A stretch of 64,000 nucleotides of DNA from Vallitalea maricola (GTDB lineage Bacteria > Bacillota > Clostridia > Lachnospirales > Vallitaleaceae): NCBI RefSeq assembly GCF_036985595.1, contig NZ_BTPU01000001.1, positions 1 through 64,000 on the forward strand, in the 5' to 3' direction. How positions within the stretch are numbered: position 1 is the stretch's first letter; every line of letters begins with the position of its first letter. The notes beneath the pieces are model-generated. The model did no database searches and was not told the DNA's origin. It was given only the letters and a program-made list of their open reading frames with translations. Positions 19,787-29,378 of this stretch are shown in pieces. Made by a program: the position numbers and the translations under genes.

Positions 19787-20692
19787 ATGAAAGGCATGAA
19801 AGCAAAAAAAGGGTTAAGCTTAAACACTAAAAATACCCTTACGGGTTTATCTTTTATATTACCTAATTTTATTGGATTCTGTATATTTATCATGATTCCT
19901 GTAATTTTTTCTTTTGGATTAAGTTTCATGGAATGGGATGGTTATTCCCCAATGGTTTTTGTGGGACTTAAAAATTTTACAGACCTTGCAAGCGATTCAA
20001 CTTTCAAAATAGCATTTTTAAATACAATTTATTTTGCAGTATTAACTGTTCCAACAACTGCAATAATCTCTCTTTTATTAGCTATTTTATTAAATAAAAA
20101 AATAAAAGGGTTAAATCTATTTCGTTCATCCATATTTTTCCCTTATGTAGCATCTATTGTTGCGGTTGCTGTTGTATGGAATATGTTATTCCAAAAAGAT
20201 TTTGGACCTATTAACGAATTTCTTAGGTTTATAGGTATTTCTAACCCTCCAGGTTGGACAGCATCTCTAGATTGGGCCATGCCTGCTGTTATTATAGTAA
20301 GCATATGGAAAGGCATGGGTTATTACATGATTATTTATTTAGCAGCTTTACAAGGTATACCAAACTCATTGTACGAAGCTGCAAAAATTGATGGTGCTTC
20401 AAGCTGGCAGAGATTTAAATATGTAACACTTCCTATGCTAACACCAGCAACATTTTTCGTTATAATGATGTTAACAATCAACTGTTTCAAAGTATTTGAC
20501 TTAGTCTATATCATGACTGAAGGTGGACCAGGAAGAAGTACCACCTTACTTGTAAATTATATTTATGATAAAGCCTTTTTAGCTTGGGATTATGGTTCAG
20601 CTAGTGCCATTTCAATTGTATTATTTATTATGGTAGCTACTATTACCATTATACAATTTAGGGCTGAAAAGAAATGGGTAAGTTATATGTAA
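19787..20692 (+). CDS. Carbohydrate ABC transporter permease (MalF/UgpA-like)
   Basis: A protein of 301 residues with six membrane helices and the binding-protein-dependent permease EAA loop LYEAAKIDGASSWQRFKYVTLPML (about 200-222; shown in part EAAKIDGASSWQRF). AAAGGAGG lies only two bases before the ATG at 19787 and 11 before a second ATG at 19796, so the exact start is uncertain. It pairs with the next permease. No ATPase gene accompanies them, so a shared MsmX-type ATPase encoded elsewhere is expected to drive import. Confidence 0.92.
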   Translation: MKGMKAKKGLSLNTKNTLTGLSFILPNFIGFCIFIMIPVIFSFGLSFMEWDGYSPMVFVGLKNFTDLASDSTFKIAFLNTIYFAVLTVPTTAIISLLLAILLNKKIKGLNLFRSSIFFPYVASIVAVAVVWNMLFQKDFGPINEFLRFIGISNPPGWTASLDWAMPAVIIVSIWKGMGYYMIIYLAALQGIPNSLYEAAKIDGASSWQRFKYVTLPMLTPATFFVIMMLTINCFKVFDLVYIMTEGGPGRSTTLLVNYIYDKAFLAWDYGSASAISIVLFIMVATITIIQFRAEKKWVSYM

Positions 20693-20707
20693 GGAAAGGT
20701 GCTGACT

Positions 20708-21535
20708 ATGAATAAAATGAATAAATTGACAAAAACTATTTTATATGTTGTAATTATTATCATATGTATATTAACACTGCTTCCTCTATTATGGATGTTA
20801 TCAGCATCTCTAAAACTAGATAAGGATGTATTTAGTATACCTATTCAGTGGATTCCACGAAATCCACAATGGAAGAATTACATAACAATCTGGACTAAGA
20901 TTCCTTTTGGACTATTTGTGTTTAATACAACAAAATTAACAGTAATAATAACATTAATTCAGTTATTTACCAGTTCTTTTGCTGCTTATGGTTTTTCAAA
21001 ATGTGAGTTCAAAGGAAGAAATGTATTATTTTTATTTTATATAGCAACTATTGCTATTCCATGGCAAGTATATATGCTGCCACAATATACAATGATGAAT
21101 AAATTGGGGCTTATTGATACCCATACAAGTATTATTTTACTACAATCCTTTACTGCCTTTGGTGTATTTTTAATACGTCAATTTTATCTAAGTATTCCAA
21201 ATGAGCTTTTAGAAGCAGGGAGAATTGATGGAATGAGTGAATATGGGATTTATTTTAGAATTATATTACCTCTTTCAAAACCAGCCTTATCTACATTAAC
21301 AATATTTAGTTTTGTAACTGTTTGGAATGACTTTATGGGTCCTATGATTTACTTTAATACTGAATCAAAGAAAACCATTCAATTAGGTATAAGAATGTTT
21401 ATTTCTCAATATTCTGCGGACTATGGACTTATTATGGCAGCTTCTGTAGTATCACTAATACCTGTATTTATTATTTTTGTTGCATTCCAAAGATTTTTTG
21501 TAGAAGGTGTCGCAACATCAGGGTTAAAAGGATAG
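20708..21535 (+). CDS. Carbohydrate ABC transporter permease (MalG/UgpE-like)
   Basis: A protein of 275 residues starting at ATG 20708, eight bases after AAGGAAAGG; the GTG at 20699 overlaps that site and is not used. It has six membrane helices and the EAA motif LLEAGRIDGMSEYGIYFRII (about 183-202). It lies 15 bases after the MalF-like permease and 19 bases before the GH88 gene, so all are co-transcribed. It forms the second half of the importer channel. Confidence 0.93.
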   Translation: MNKMNKLTKTILYVVIIIICILTLLPLLWMLSASLKLDKDVFSIPIQWIPRNPQWKNYITIWTKIPFGLFVFNTTKLTVIITLIQLFTSSFAAYGFSKCEFKGRNVLFLFYIATIAIPWQVYMLPQYTMMNKLGLIDTHTSIILLQSFTAFGVFLIRQFYLSIPNELLEAGRIDGMSEYGIYFRIILPLSKPALSTLTIFSFVTVWNDFMGPMIYFNTESKKTIQLGIRMFISQYSADYGLIMAASVVSLIPVFIIFVAFQRFFVEGVATSGLKG

Positions 21536-21554
21536 TCGAGAAAGGATATATACT

Positions 21555-22721
21555 ATGAAAGATTTATTAAAATATGAAAAAGTTACAGATAGTGAAGTGA
21601 AAAAAGCTGTAGAAAATGCTGTCAACCAAGTAGAAAAATGTCTTCCGGACTTTACCTATAAGTTTCAGGTAGACTCTAGTATAAATAATTTCTATCAACC
21701 ACAAGAAAATATAAGTTGGACATCAGGATTTTGGACTGGTGAAATCTGGCTTGCTTATGAACATACAAAAGATGAAAAATTTAAAAAAGCTGCTGAAATT
21801 CAAGTGGATAACTTTCTTCATCGAATTGAAGAGAAAATAGATGTTGATAACCATGACATGGGATTCTTGTACAGTCTTTCTTGTGTAGCAGCCTATAAAC
21901 TTACTCAGAGTAAAAATGGTAAAAAAGCAGCACTTCTTGCAGCTGATAATTTGATTTCAAGATATCAGCCAGTGGGAGAGTTTATCCAAGCATGGGGAGA
22001 ACTTGGTGCAGAAGATAATTATCGTTTAATTATTGATTGTCTTTTAAACTTGCCATTACTCTATTGGTCAACTGAAGTAACAGGGGATGAAAAATATGCG
22101 GATATTGCCAAAAAACATATTAAAACATCTCTTAAAAATATAATGCGTGATGATAAATCCACTTATCATACTTACTTTTTTAATACAAAGACAGGAGAAC
22201 CTCTAAAAGGTGTTACAAGACAAGGAAATAGAGATGGCTCTGCTTGGTCAAGAGGTCAAGCGTGGGGTATATATGGTGTAGCACTTAGTTATAAATATAC
22301 CAAGAACGCTGAGTATATCAAGATTTTTAAGGATATTACAGATTATTTCATTACCCATTTACCAAAAGATTTAGTTCCTTATTGGGATTTTGATTTTACT
22401 GATGGTAGTGATGAACCACGAGATAGTTCTGCGGCAGCAATTGCTGTATGCGGTATGCTTGAAATGTCTAAATACTTGGATGAATCTGAAAGAGATTATT
22501 ATAGGGATGTTGCTTTAAAAATATTAAAATCTCTTATAGATAATTATAGTGTCCAAGATCCTAAGATATCAAATGGTCAGCTTTTACATGGTGTTTATGC
22601 TAGAAAATCACCTAATAATCCTTGTGAGAACGTTGGCGTGAATGAATGTAACACTTGGGGAGATTACTTTTATTTTGAAGCACTTACTAGACTTGTTAAA
22701 GATTGGGAACTTTATTGGTAA
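21555..22721 (+). CDS. Unsaturated glucuronyl hydrolase, glycoside hydrolase family 88
   Basis: A protein of 388 residues without signal peptide. It shows the GH88 alpha6/alpha6-barrel signature: WTSGFWTGEIWLAYE (about 55-70), NHDMGFLYS with the first catalytic Asp (about 98), IIDCLLNLPLLYW with the second Asp (about 156) and RGQAWGIYG (about 233). The enzyme hydrates the unsaturated uronic acid left at the non-reducing end by polysaccharide lyases and so releases it. Its place between the importer and a heparinase II/III-family lyase gives a coherent pathway: import, eliminative cleavage, then removal of the unsaturated sugar. GH105 is the main alternative family, but the two Asp motifs fit GH88 better. 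Confidence 0.92.
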   Translation: MKDLLKYEKVTDSEVKKAVENAVNQVEKCLPDFTYKFQVDSSINNFYQPQENISWTSGFWTGEIWLAYEHTKDEKFKKAAEIQVDNFLHRIEEKIDVDNHDMGFLYSLSCVAAYKLTQSKNGKKAALLAADNLISRYQPVGEFIQAWGELGAEDNYRLIIDCLLNLPLLYWSTEVTGDEKYADIAKKHIKTSLKNIMRDDKSTYHTYFFNTKTGEPLKGVTRQGNRDGSAWSRGQAWGIYGVALSYKYTKNAEYIKIFKDITDYFITHLPKDLVPYWDFDFTDGSDEPRDSSAAAIAVCGMLEMSKYLDESERDYYRDVALKILKSLIDNYSVQDPKISNGQLLHGVYARKSPNNPCENVGVNECNTWGDYFYFEALTRLVKDWELYW

Positions 22722-22777
22722 GCATATCAATCACTTATAAATCATCAATACTATTAAAATAAAAGAGGTATCAAAAA

Positions 22778-24778
22778 ATGTTATCAAATAATATAAAAAT
22801 TAACAGCTACCTAAATCTTACTAATATTGACTTTAAAAAAGTAGCTGAGTATTGCTTAGAAAACTACTCAGAAGAAGTAAAAGAAGTCATTGAAACAGCT
22901 AATAATATCTGCAATCAAAACTTTATATTTAATCTAAACTGGGATATGGAACAAACCCATGAAATCGTTCATTTTGAAGAAGAGATAGATTGGGAGTATT
23001 ATCCAGAAAATGATCCAGAATGGACTTACGCACTCAATCGTCATCGATATTGGATTTGTTTAGGCCAAGCGTATCAGTTAACTGGGGATGAGAAATATGC
23101 TAAGACCTTTGTTTCTCAGCTAACTCATTGGATTGATAATGTAAAGCTTAATGATAATTCGGAAAATACAACATGGCGATCTATAGAAGCAGGACTTCGC
23201 TGTGAATATTGGTTAAAGGCCTTTAATTATTTTAGAGATAGTGAGTATATTACTCTTGATGTCATAACTAAATTTATAAGTAGTTTAAAAGAACATGGTG
23301 ATTATTTAATATCAAAAGATGTACCATTTAGTAAAATAAGTAACTGGGGAGTACTGGAAAATCACGGACTCTTCGAAGTTGGTATTGCACTAGGCAATAA
23401 AAAATATGTTCAGACTGCAAAACAAAGATTAGAAGAAGAAATAGCTATTCAGATTATGGATGACGGTGTTCACTGGGAAAAGTCACCTATGTATCATAAC
23501 GAGGTTTTACATTGTTTTTTAGATGTTATACATATAGGTAAAATAAATAATGTGCTTTTTTCAGATCGTTTTATTCAAAAAGTAAAACAAATGGCTTTGG
23601 TAAATGTCATATGGAAAAAACCTAATCATAAAGAATTGATGCAAGGTGACAGTGATGATTTTGACCTTAGAGATATTATTACATTAAGTAGTTATGTTTT
23701 TAATGATGGTCTTTTAAAATTCGCTGGTTATAAGAAACTTGACTTTAACAGTTTATGGGAATTAGGATATACGGCTATAGAAACATATGATAAAATAGAG
23801 GCTGTAGAACCAGATTTTGCATCCTATTCACTTGAAAGCAGTGGTAATTATTATCTTCGTTCAAATTGGAAAGAAGACGGAAACCTGTTGCATTTTTCTT
23901 GTGGCAGTGTTGGTGGCGGCCATGGACATTGTGAAAAGCTGCACATTGATTTAATGGCTAATGGAGAAGATATATTAGTTGACAGCGGACGCTATACCTA
24001 TGTTAATAACCCTATTAGACATGAACTTAAGGGAGCTTTCGGACACAATACAATTATTGTTGATAATACGGATTTTATGAAAATGACGGATTCATGGGGA
24101 TATAGCAAACTTGCCACATCAGTAAAACAACCAACCTATATCTCTGATAAGTATGATTTTATTCAAGGTGCCCATATGGGTTATCTCGATCAAGGTGTTT
24201 ATGTAAATCGTAAAATAATTTTTATTAAACCAGATATATATATTGTTTCAGATGAATTGTATACAAGGGGAGAACACCAATACAATCAATATCTTCACTT
24301 TAATAATGATGGAAAAATTAAAGTGAATGAAGATAGTCGTTTGATTTCATATAATAGTGAGAAATCAAATGTTTTTATCCATTTTATTGATGATGTTAAT
24401 ATGGAAAAAATTAACACTAAAATATCTAGAGTTTATAATAAAATAGAACAGAATACAACTGTCAAAACTACTTTTTCAGATAACAAAAATTGTTACAGAA
24501 CTTTTGTAGTTGACATAAATGATAAAACGATTCATTCAAAAGCGGTTATTTCGAAGGTTGCCGTTCATTCAGTTGGAAAAACAATAGGACATGATCCTGA
24601 AAGTATAGAAGCAATAAAAATAACTAAAAACAACAAAGAATATATTGTGTTTATAGCTCACGAAGAAACTTCTTCTGGTATTAATCTATTTCAAGTAGAA
24701 GACCATAGTTTTTTTGGAAGAGTAGTAGTAATAGATACAACTAATAATATGAGTACAAATACAATTCTAGAAAGATAA
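22778..24778 (+). CDS. Heparinase II/III-family lyase with N-terminal alpha-toroid domain
   Basis: A protein of 666 residues and no signal peptide. The heparinase II/III N-terminal domain (about 20-330) includes DPEWTYALNRHRYWICLGQAY (partly shown: WTYALNRHRYW), TTWRSIEAGLRCEYW and NWGVLENHGLFEVG. The C-terminal beta-sandwich domain has GGGHGHCEKLHIDL and GHNTIIVDNTDF (about 385-425). The catalytic Tyr/His system of PL12/PL15/PL21-like enzymes is consistent with HGHCEKLH. It should cleave an imported glycosaminoglycan or related uronate polymer fragment. It ends the importer operon and is followed by a terminator. The other lyase in this locus (12855-14633) is divergent, so the two may cut different linkages. 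Confidence 0.9.
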   Translation: MLSNNIKINSYLNLTNIDFKKVAEYCLENYSEEVKEVIETANNICNQNFIFNLNWDMEQTHEIVHFEEEIDWEYYPENDPEWTYALNRHRYWICLGQAYQLTGDEKYAKTFVSQLTHWIDNVKLNDNSENTTWRSIEAGLRCEYWLKAFNYFRDSEYITLDVITKFISSLKEHGDYLISKDVPFSKISNWGVLENHGLFEVGIALGNKKYVQTAKQRLEEEIAIQIMDDGVHWEKSPMYHNEVLHCFLDVIHIGKINNVLFSDRFIQKVKQMALVNVIWKKPNHKELMQGDSDDFDLRDIITLSSYVFNDGLLKFAGYKKLDFNSLWELGYTAIETYDKIEAVEPDFASYSLESSGNYYLRSNWKEDGNLLHFSCGSVGGGHGHCEKLHIDLMANGEDILVDSGRYTYVNNPIRHELKGAFGHNTIIVDNTDFMKMTDSWGYSKLATSVKQPTYISDKYDFIQGAHMGYLDQGVYVNRKIIFIKPDIYIVSDELYTRGEHQYNQYLHFNNDGKIKVNEDSRLISYNSEKSNVFIHFIDDVNMEKINTKISRVYNKIEQNTTVKTTFSDNKNCYRTFVVDINDKTIHSKAVISKVAVHSVGKTIGHDPESIEAIKITKNNKEYIVFIAHEETSSGINLFQVEDHSFFGRVVVIDTTNNMSTNTILER

Positions 24779-24826
24779 TCTAGGATTAAACAAGTACAAT
24801 TTGATATTAATAAAGAGAAATCATAA

Positions 24827-24881
24827 GCTCCCCGTAAGGTAGACAGTCAAAATAGTAAAAACTGTTTACTCTTCAGGGAGC
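24827..24881. terminator. Bidirectional terminator between lyase and AraC regulator genes
   Basis: GCTCCC at 24827 pairs with GGGAGC at 24876-24881, with an inner imperfect stem (AGACAGT with ACTGTTT). It lies in the 111-bp gap between convergent genes. T tails are modest, so strength is uncertain. Confidence 0.6.
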
Positions 24882-24889
24882 ACTTTATA

Positions 24890-25756
24890 TTATGAATTAT
24901 TTTTTGTATCTCGTGAAATTTTTCGATATTGGGAAGGACTTATTCCAACAAATTCTTTGAAAGCTTTACTAAAATATAATGAATTCTTGAATCCTACCAT
25001 AATTCCGATATCACCAATATTAAGATTAGATTCAACAAGCATTTTCTTAGCATTTTCCATACGTATTTTTAATAAATATTTTTGCGGAGAATAACCAGAT
25101 ACTTTTTTGAACTTTCGTATAAAGTAGTAGGGAGATAGATTACACTTATTAGCCAGTTCTTCTATTGTATGTTGATGGTGGTAACTTTCATTTAGATAAT
25201 TCATGATTTTATGTAATTCAGATTCACTGGCATGGGTATTGCCATGAGAATTCTTTTTGCATCTAGAGATAGTTGTTAACAATTCAACAAGGTATCCGCT
25301 ACATATTATGATATATGATTTGCTTTTTATTTGAAGCTCTTTAATTATATTCGTAAATAGGTTATCAATAACAGGACAATCTTCAACATAATAGATTTTT
25401 TCGCAAATAAGATTTAGTTCTTGTAATACATCAATAACTCCATAGCCAGTAAAATTAACCCAAAAGACTTCATGATATATTTTATCCGAATAATATATTT
25501 CATGGGATATGTCAGGATCTATAATAATTACTTCGCCTTTATTGATTTTATATGGAGTACGATTGATATTACATGATAGAACACCTTTTTTAACATAGAT
25601 TAGATAATAATCTTTTCTTCCGCTAAATCTTCTCTGCCAAAAACTAGTATTATAAAACTTGTCATTACCACAACTGTTGACAATGAAAAATTGATCATCA
25701 GATTTGTAACCTAAGGGTTCTTGATTATTCTCAGAATAACCAGAATTACTAACCAT
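24890..25756 (-). CDS. AraC family transcriptional regulator with cupin sensor domain
   Basis: A protein of 288 residues. The N-terminal cupin-like arabinose-binding domain (about 20-150) includes YYLIYVKKGVLSCN and KGEVIIIDPDISHEIYY. The C-terminal domain (about 190-285) has two helix-turn-helices (IEELANKCNLSPYYFIRKFKK; IGIMVGFKNSLYFSKAFKEF). GAGGAG precedes the ATG. It abuts the radical-SAM gene (stop and start are adjacent), so it belongs to that minus-strand operon. It may control the neighbouring lyase operon, but no site is evident. Confidence 0.9.
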   Translation of the reverse strand: MVSNSGYSENNQEPLGYKSDDQFFIVNSCGNDKFYNTSFWQRRFSGRKDYYLIYVKKGVLSCNINRTPYKINKGEVIIIDPDISHEIYYSDKIYHEVFWVNFTGYGVIDVLQELNLICEKIYYVEDCPVIDNLFTNIIKELQIKSKSYIIICSGYLVELLTTISRCKKNSHGNTHASESELHKIMNYLNESYHHQHTIEELANKCNLSPYYFIRKFKKVSGYSPQKYLLKIRMENAKKMLVESNLNIGDIGIMVGFKNSLYFSKAFKEFVGISPSQYRKISRDTKNNS

Positions 25757-26449
25757 CTAATCAACTCCTCGAATAGATACTGATTCAAAATAAGGTACAA
25801 CATGATTTTTAAAATTCATTAATGTTTCATGGCTATGAGCATGAAAACCTTGTTTTATTTGTTTATCACTTTCAACATACTGTTGAATAAAAAATCTTTT
25901 ACTGCCATTCAGCCATTCACCAATATTAACTATATCATGGGTAGTATGGAATTCTTTTATAACGGTGGTTCGAAATTCATAATCTATACCACAATTTTTT
26001 ATATAATCTACAGACTCTTCAATATCAGTAATGTTTATATTTCTATTAACGGTAAGAGCATATTTGTCCTTACTATTTTTTATATCCATGGCTATGTAAT
26101 CTATTAAATTATTTTTGTAGGCTGATTTTATTACACTTGGATTGGTTCCATTGGTATCAAGCTTTATTTTTATTGGATATTCTTTTATCTTCTGTAGAAA
26201 ACTGATTAAATCTGGTTGTAATGTTGGCTCTCCGCCACTTATGCATATGTAGTTAATTATACCACAACGTTTTTTGATATGAGCAAGTACGCTCTCCTCA
26301 GTAATATTATCCATGTCCTTATGAGCAGTGACTAAATCCCCATTATGACAATAGGGACAATTAAAATTACATCCACCAGTAAATATAGTGGATGCAATAT
26401 GACCAGGATAATCTAATAGAGTTGTTTTTGTAAACCCTTTTATATTCAT
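25757..26449 (-). CDS. nrdG: Anaerobic ribonucleotide reductase activating protein-like radical SAM enzyme
   Basis: A protein of 230 residues. The radical SAM cluster motif CNFNCPYCHNG (Cys about 27, 31 and 34) follows TKTTLLDYPGHIASTIFTGG, typical of the NrdG-2/PflA-like activases. A GGEPT motif binds S-adenosylmethionine (about 76). These proteins generate glycyl radicals, or are annotated so by homology. No class III reductase (nrdD) gene is next to it, so the real target is open. It lies 21 bases after the DivIVA-like gene and abuts the AraC regulator. The gene symbol is a family-level guess. Confidence 0.82.
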   Translation of the reverse strand: MNIKGFTKTTLLDYPGHIASTIFTGGCNFNCPYCHNGDLVTAHKDMDNITEESVLAHIKKRCGIINYICISGGEPTLQPDLISFLQKIKEYPIKIKLDTNGTNPSVIKSAYKNNLIDYIAMDIKNSKDKYALTVNRNINITDIEESVDYIKNCGIDYEFRTTVIKEFHTTHDIVNIGEWLNGSKRFFIQQYVESDKQIKQGFHAHSHETLMNFKNHVVPYFESVSIRGVD

Positions 26450-26470
26450 ATATAAACTCCTAATCTTTAA

Positions 26471-26896
26471 TTAAACTGCAGAGTCAATTACATCTTCTTT
26501 AGGTTCTTCATTTCCAGATTGACTTACTTCTAAAGATGTATATATGGAATCTAAACTTGTAAGTAATTTATTAAGTTCATTTTCATTAAAGGAGGCTTCA
26601 AATCTCTTAGTAAAATTTGCATATTCCTCTTCAAATTGATATATCTTTTCCTTTGAGTGTTCAATTTTTTCTTTAATGTGTTCAAGTTTGTGTTTTGCAT
26701 CCTCTTCAATCTGTATTGCTTGATCTTTAGCTTGTTCCACTACATTTTTAGCAGAAACTTGTGCCTCAACTAGAGCTCTAGAAATAAATTCTTCCTTATC
26801 TTTGTAAGTTGCTAATTCTTTTTCTAATAGTTGTATGTATTCTTGTACTTCTTTAGGGTCGTAACCTTTTTTTACCATATTGAATGAAGTAGACAT
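26471..26896 (-). CDS. DivIVA-domain coiled-coil protein
   Basis: A protein of 141 residues. The N-terminal FNMVKKGYDPKEVQEYIQLLEKEL is the lipid-binding DivIVA motif (split here: KKGYDPKEVQEYI). Most of the rest (about 35-115) is coiled coil rich in Glu and Lys. DivIVA/GpsB-like proteins bind curved membrane and recruit cell-division or wall-synthesis factors. The protein is shorter than true DivIVA and lacks its C-terminal domain, so it is a DivIVA-domain protein rather than the canonical one. It heads the operon with the radical SAM and AraC genes. Confidence 0.85.
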   Translation of the reverse strand: MSTSFNMVKKGYDPKEVQEYIQLLEKELATYKDKEEFISRALVEAQVSAKNVVEQAKDQAIQIEEDAKHKLEHIKEKIEHSKEKIYQFEEEYANFTKRFEASFNENELNKLLTSLDSIYTSLEVSQSGNEEPKEDVIDSAV

Positions 26897-27015
26897 AATA
26901 ACCTCCCTAGAATTAACCTTATTTTATGTTAAAATATTATATTAAAATGTTAGATTAAATCATTGTTTTAATCGCACTGTTATTTTATAATAATGGTAGC
27001 ATTATCTAAGGGAAA

Positions 27016-27534
27016 ATGCAAGAAAATGTTTCAATAAATCAGGGTAGACGAATTGTAGGTGAGCGTGTGCAAAATAGTAAAGACATAGAATATATGAATG
27101 AAGCACTTGAACAAGCTAAAAAAGCATTTGATATAGATGAAGTTCCAATAGGTGCTGTAATAGTTAAAAACGATGAAATAATAGCAAAAGCTTTTAATAG
27201 AAGAAATACAGATAAAAATACTCTGGCTCATGCAGAGATATTAGCTATAAATGAAGCTTCCAAAGTGGTAGGAGATTGGAGACTGGATGATTGCACAATG
27301 TATATAACATTGGAGCCATGTCCTATGTGTGCTGGAGCTATAGTACAAGCTAGAATACCTAGAGTTGTAATAGCAGCCTATAACAAAAAAGCTGGATGCG
27401 CAGGGTCCATAATAAACTTATTGGAAGAGGAAAGATTCAATCATCAAGCCAATGTAACTAGAGAAGTATTGGAAGAGGAAAGTAGTAAGTTATTAAAAGA
27501 TTTTTTCAGGAAATTAAGAGAGAAGAACAAATAA
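27016..27534 (+). CDS. tadA: tRNA-specific adenosine deaminase
   Basis: A protein of 172 residues from the ATG at 27016. A GTG at 27067 with AGGTGAG in front gives 155 residues, closer to the family length, and is a real alternative. The deaminase zinc site is intact: HAEILAI (His, catalytic Glu) and PCPMCAGAI. The enzyme converts adenosine 34 of tRNA-Arg(ACG) to inosine. Its position just ahead of the SRP RNA and dnaX is the standard Firmicutes arrangement, here interrupted by a hexosaminidase gene. It is divergent from the DivIVA-like operon. Confidence 0.93.
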   Translation: MQENVSINQGRRIVGERVQNSKDIEYMNEALEQAKKAFDIDEVPIGAVIVKNDEIIAKAFNRRNTDKNTLAHAEILAINEASKVVGDWRLDDCTMYITLEPCPMCAGAIVQARIPRVVIAAYNKKAGCAGSIINLLEEERFNHQANVTREVLEEESSKLLKDFFRKLREKNK

Positions 27535-27609
27535 TTTTTTATATGACTTCTTAATACATCTAAAGGACAGACCCGAATTTATAATAATAGTAGAAAGAAG
27601 GAATTAGAA

Positions 27610-29193
27610 ATGAGTATTAATATTATACCAAAACCTAATCATATTATTTTAAAAGAAGGGGTATTCAATCTTAATAAGTCTACTAAGTTAAGCTTTGAAG
27701 ATGAGATCAAACCTGTTATAAGATTTCTAAAACAATATTTAAAAGAAGCTAGTAATCTGGAGTTAGAGGTTACAAATGAGTCAGTAGAGAATGATGTAAT
27801 AAGATTAAGTCTTAATGATGCTCTAGTGAATCTAGGTAAGGAAGGATATAAGATTAGTATTACCGATAGTAGAATACAGATGGATGCTATGACCCTTCAG
27901 GGTATGTTTTATGGAATACAGACTCTCAGACAGATAATGAATGATAATCCCTATGAATTACCTTGCGTAGAGATTGAAGATATACCAAGGTATGAATATA
28001 GGGGTTACATGCTTGACGTGTGCAGACACTTTTTTGATAAAAAAATTGTTAAGAGAATGATTGATCTAGCAGCTCTCCATAAACTGAATATTTTCCATTG
28101 GCATTTGACAGAAGATCAAGGTTTCAGGATGGAGATAAAAAAATATGCGAAATTAACGGAAATTGGTTCTAAGAGAAAAGAGACTATAATAGGTGGGAAG
28201 TCTGATAACACGCCTCATGGGGGTTATTATACAGCCAGTGATATAAAAGAAATTGTAGATTATGCAAATGAAAGATATATAACTATTATTCCAGAATTTG
28301 ATATGCCAGGTCATTTTTTGGCAGTTTTAGCATCATATCCTGAATTAAGTTGCAGCGGCAAACAATTGGATGTAGGTACTAAATTTGGTATTATAAAAGA
28401 TATTGCCTGTGCGGGTAAGGAAAGTACTTATGAATTCATATTTGATGTCCTAGGAGAAATAATCGAATTATTCCCAGGAGAACTAATACATATTGGCGGA
28501 GATGAGGTTCCAAAGGAACAATGGATAGAATGTCCTCACTGTCAAAACAAAATAAAAGAAGAAAACCTTAAGAATGAGGAAGAACTTCAAGGTTATTTTA
28601 CTAATAGGATAGCTAAGTTTTTGAAGGAGAGAAATAAAAGAGCTATAACATGGAACGATTCCCTAAAATCAGGTAATCTGGATGAATCTGTAGTTGTACA
28701 ACATTGGTTGGATGGAAATAATCATAAAAATACTGTAAAAGCTATTAATGAAAACAGAAAAGTTATTATGTCTGATGTTCATCATGTTTATCTTGATTAT
28801 CCATATGGTCTTACTCCTTTAAAGAAAACCTATGAGTATAAACCTGTTTCTGAGGGTATACAAAAGGATAAAGAACAAAATATATTAGGAGTAGAAGCAC
28901 CTCTATGGACAGAATATGTCAAAGATCTTGATAAAATCGATTATTTGACATTTCCAAGATTGTCAGCTTTATCCGAAATAGGATGGACTAATGAAAACTT
29001 AAAAGATTATGATGATTTTACTATTAGATTAAAATCACTTAATAAGTTATTAGATAAATTAGGGATTAATTATGCAACTAAATCTCAAGCAGATGTCAAG
29101 GGTTTAAAAGCCAAGATAGAAGTATATAAGCATGTTAAACAAGTTGATAATCTATTAAGTGTGATACGTCAACTTTTTATTAATAACAAGTAA
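27610..29193 (+). CDS. Beta-N-acetylhexosaminidase, glycoside hydrolase family 20
   Basis: A protein of 527 residues. The GH20b N-terminal domain (about 1-125) leads to the catalytic barrel with YRGYMLDVCRHFF, NIFHWHLTEDQGFR and the catalytic Asp-Glu pair in HIGGDEVPK (about 298-305). The enzyme removes terminal N-acetylglucosamine or N-acetylgalactosamine. No signal peptide is present, so it acts inside the cell. It may supplement the GH88/heparinase locus by removing the amino sugar of imported glycosaminoglycan disaccharides, or serve peptidoglycan or chitobiose recycling. It is 75 bases after tadA and interrupts the normal tadA-SRP RNA order. Confidence 0.92.
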   Translation: MSINIIPKPNHIILKEGVFNLNKSTKLSFEDEIKPVIRFLKQYLKEASNLELEVTNESVENDVIRLSLNDALVNLGKEGYKISITDSRIQMDAMTLQGMFYGIQTLRQIMNDNPYELPCVEIEDIPRYEYRGYMLDVCRHFFDKKIVKRMIDLAALHKLNIFHWHLTEDQGFRMEIKKYAKLTEIGSKRKETIIGGKSDNTPHGGYYTASDIKEIVDYANERYITIIPEFDMPGHFLAVLASYPELSCSGKQLDVGTKFGIIKDIACAGKESTYEFIFDVLGEIIELFPGELIHIGGDEVPKEQWIECPHCQNKIKEENLKNEEELQGYFTNRIAKFLKERNKRAITWNDSLKSGNLDESVVVQHWLDGNNHKNTVKAINENRKVIMSDVHHVYLDYPYGLTPLKKTYEYKPVSEGIQKDKEQNILGVEAPLWTEYVKDLDKIDYLTFPRLSALSEIGWTNENLKDYDDFTIRLKSLNKLLDKLGINYATKSQADVKGLKAKIEVYKHVKQVDNLLSVIRQLFINNK

Positions 29194-29240
29194 TAGACCA
29201 AACATAAGATTAAAATTTGATGAATTATATAATATTCCAG

Positions 29241-29269
29241 TTGACATATGAGCAAAAAACATATATACT
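29241..29269 (+). promoter_or_regulatory. Strong promoter upstream of the SRP RNA
   Basis: TTGACA, 17-nt spacer, TATACT, close to consensus, about 110 bases before the mature RNA. A closer TTATAT/TATAAA pair at 29348-29376 would start transcription almost exactly at the RNA 5' end, so either or both may be used. Confidence 0.65.
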
Positions 29270-29378
29270 ATTCGATACAATATAAAGTATAATATCAACT
29301 TATTAGCTTATACTTATATTATAAAAGTGAATTATCATATTAGGGTCTTATATGATTTTAATATGAATAATATAAAGT

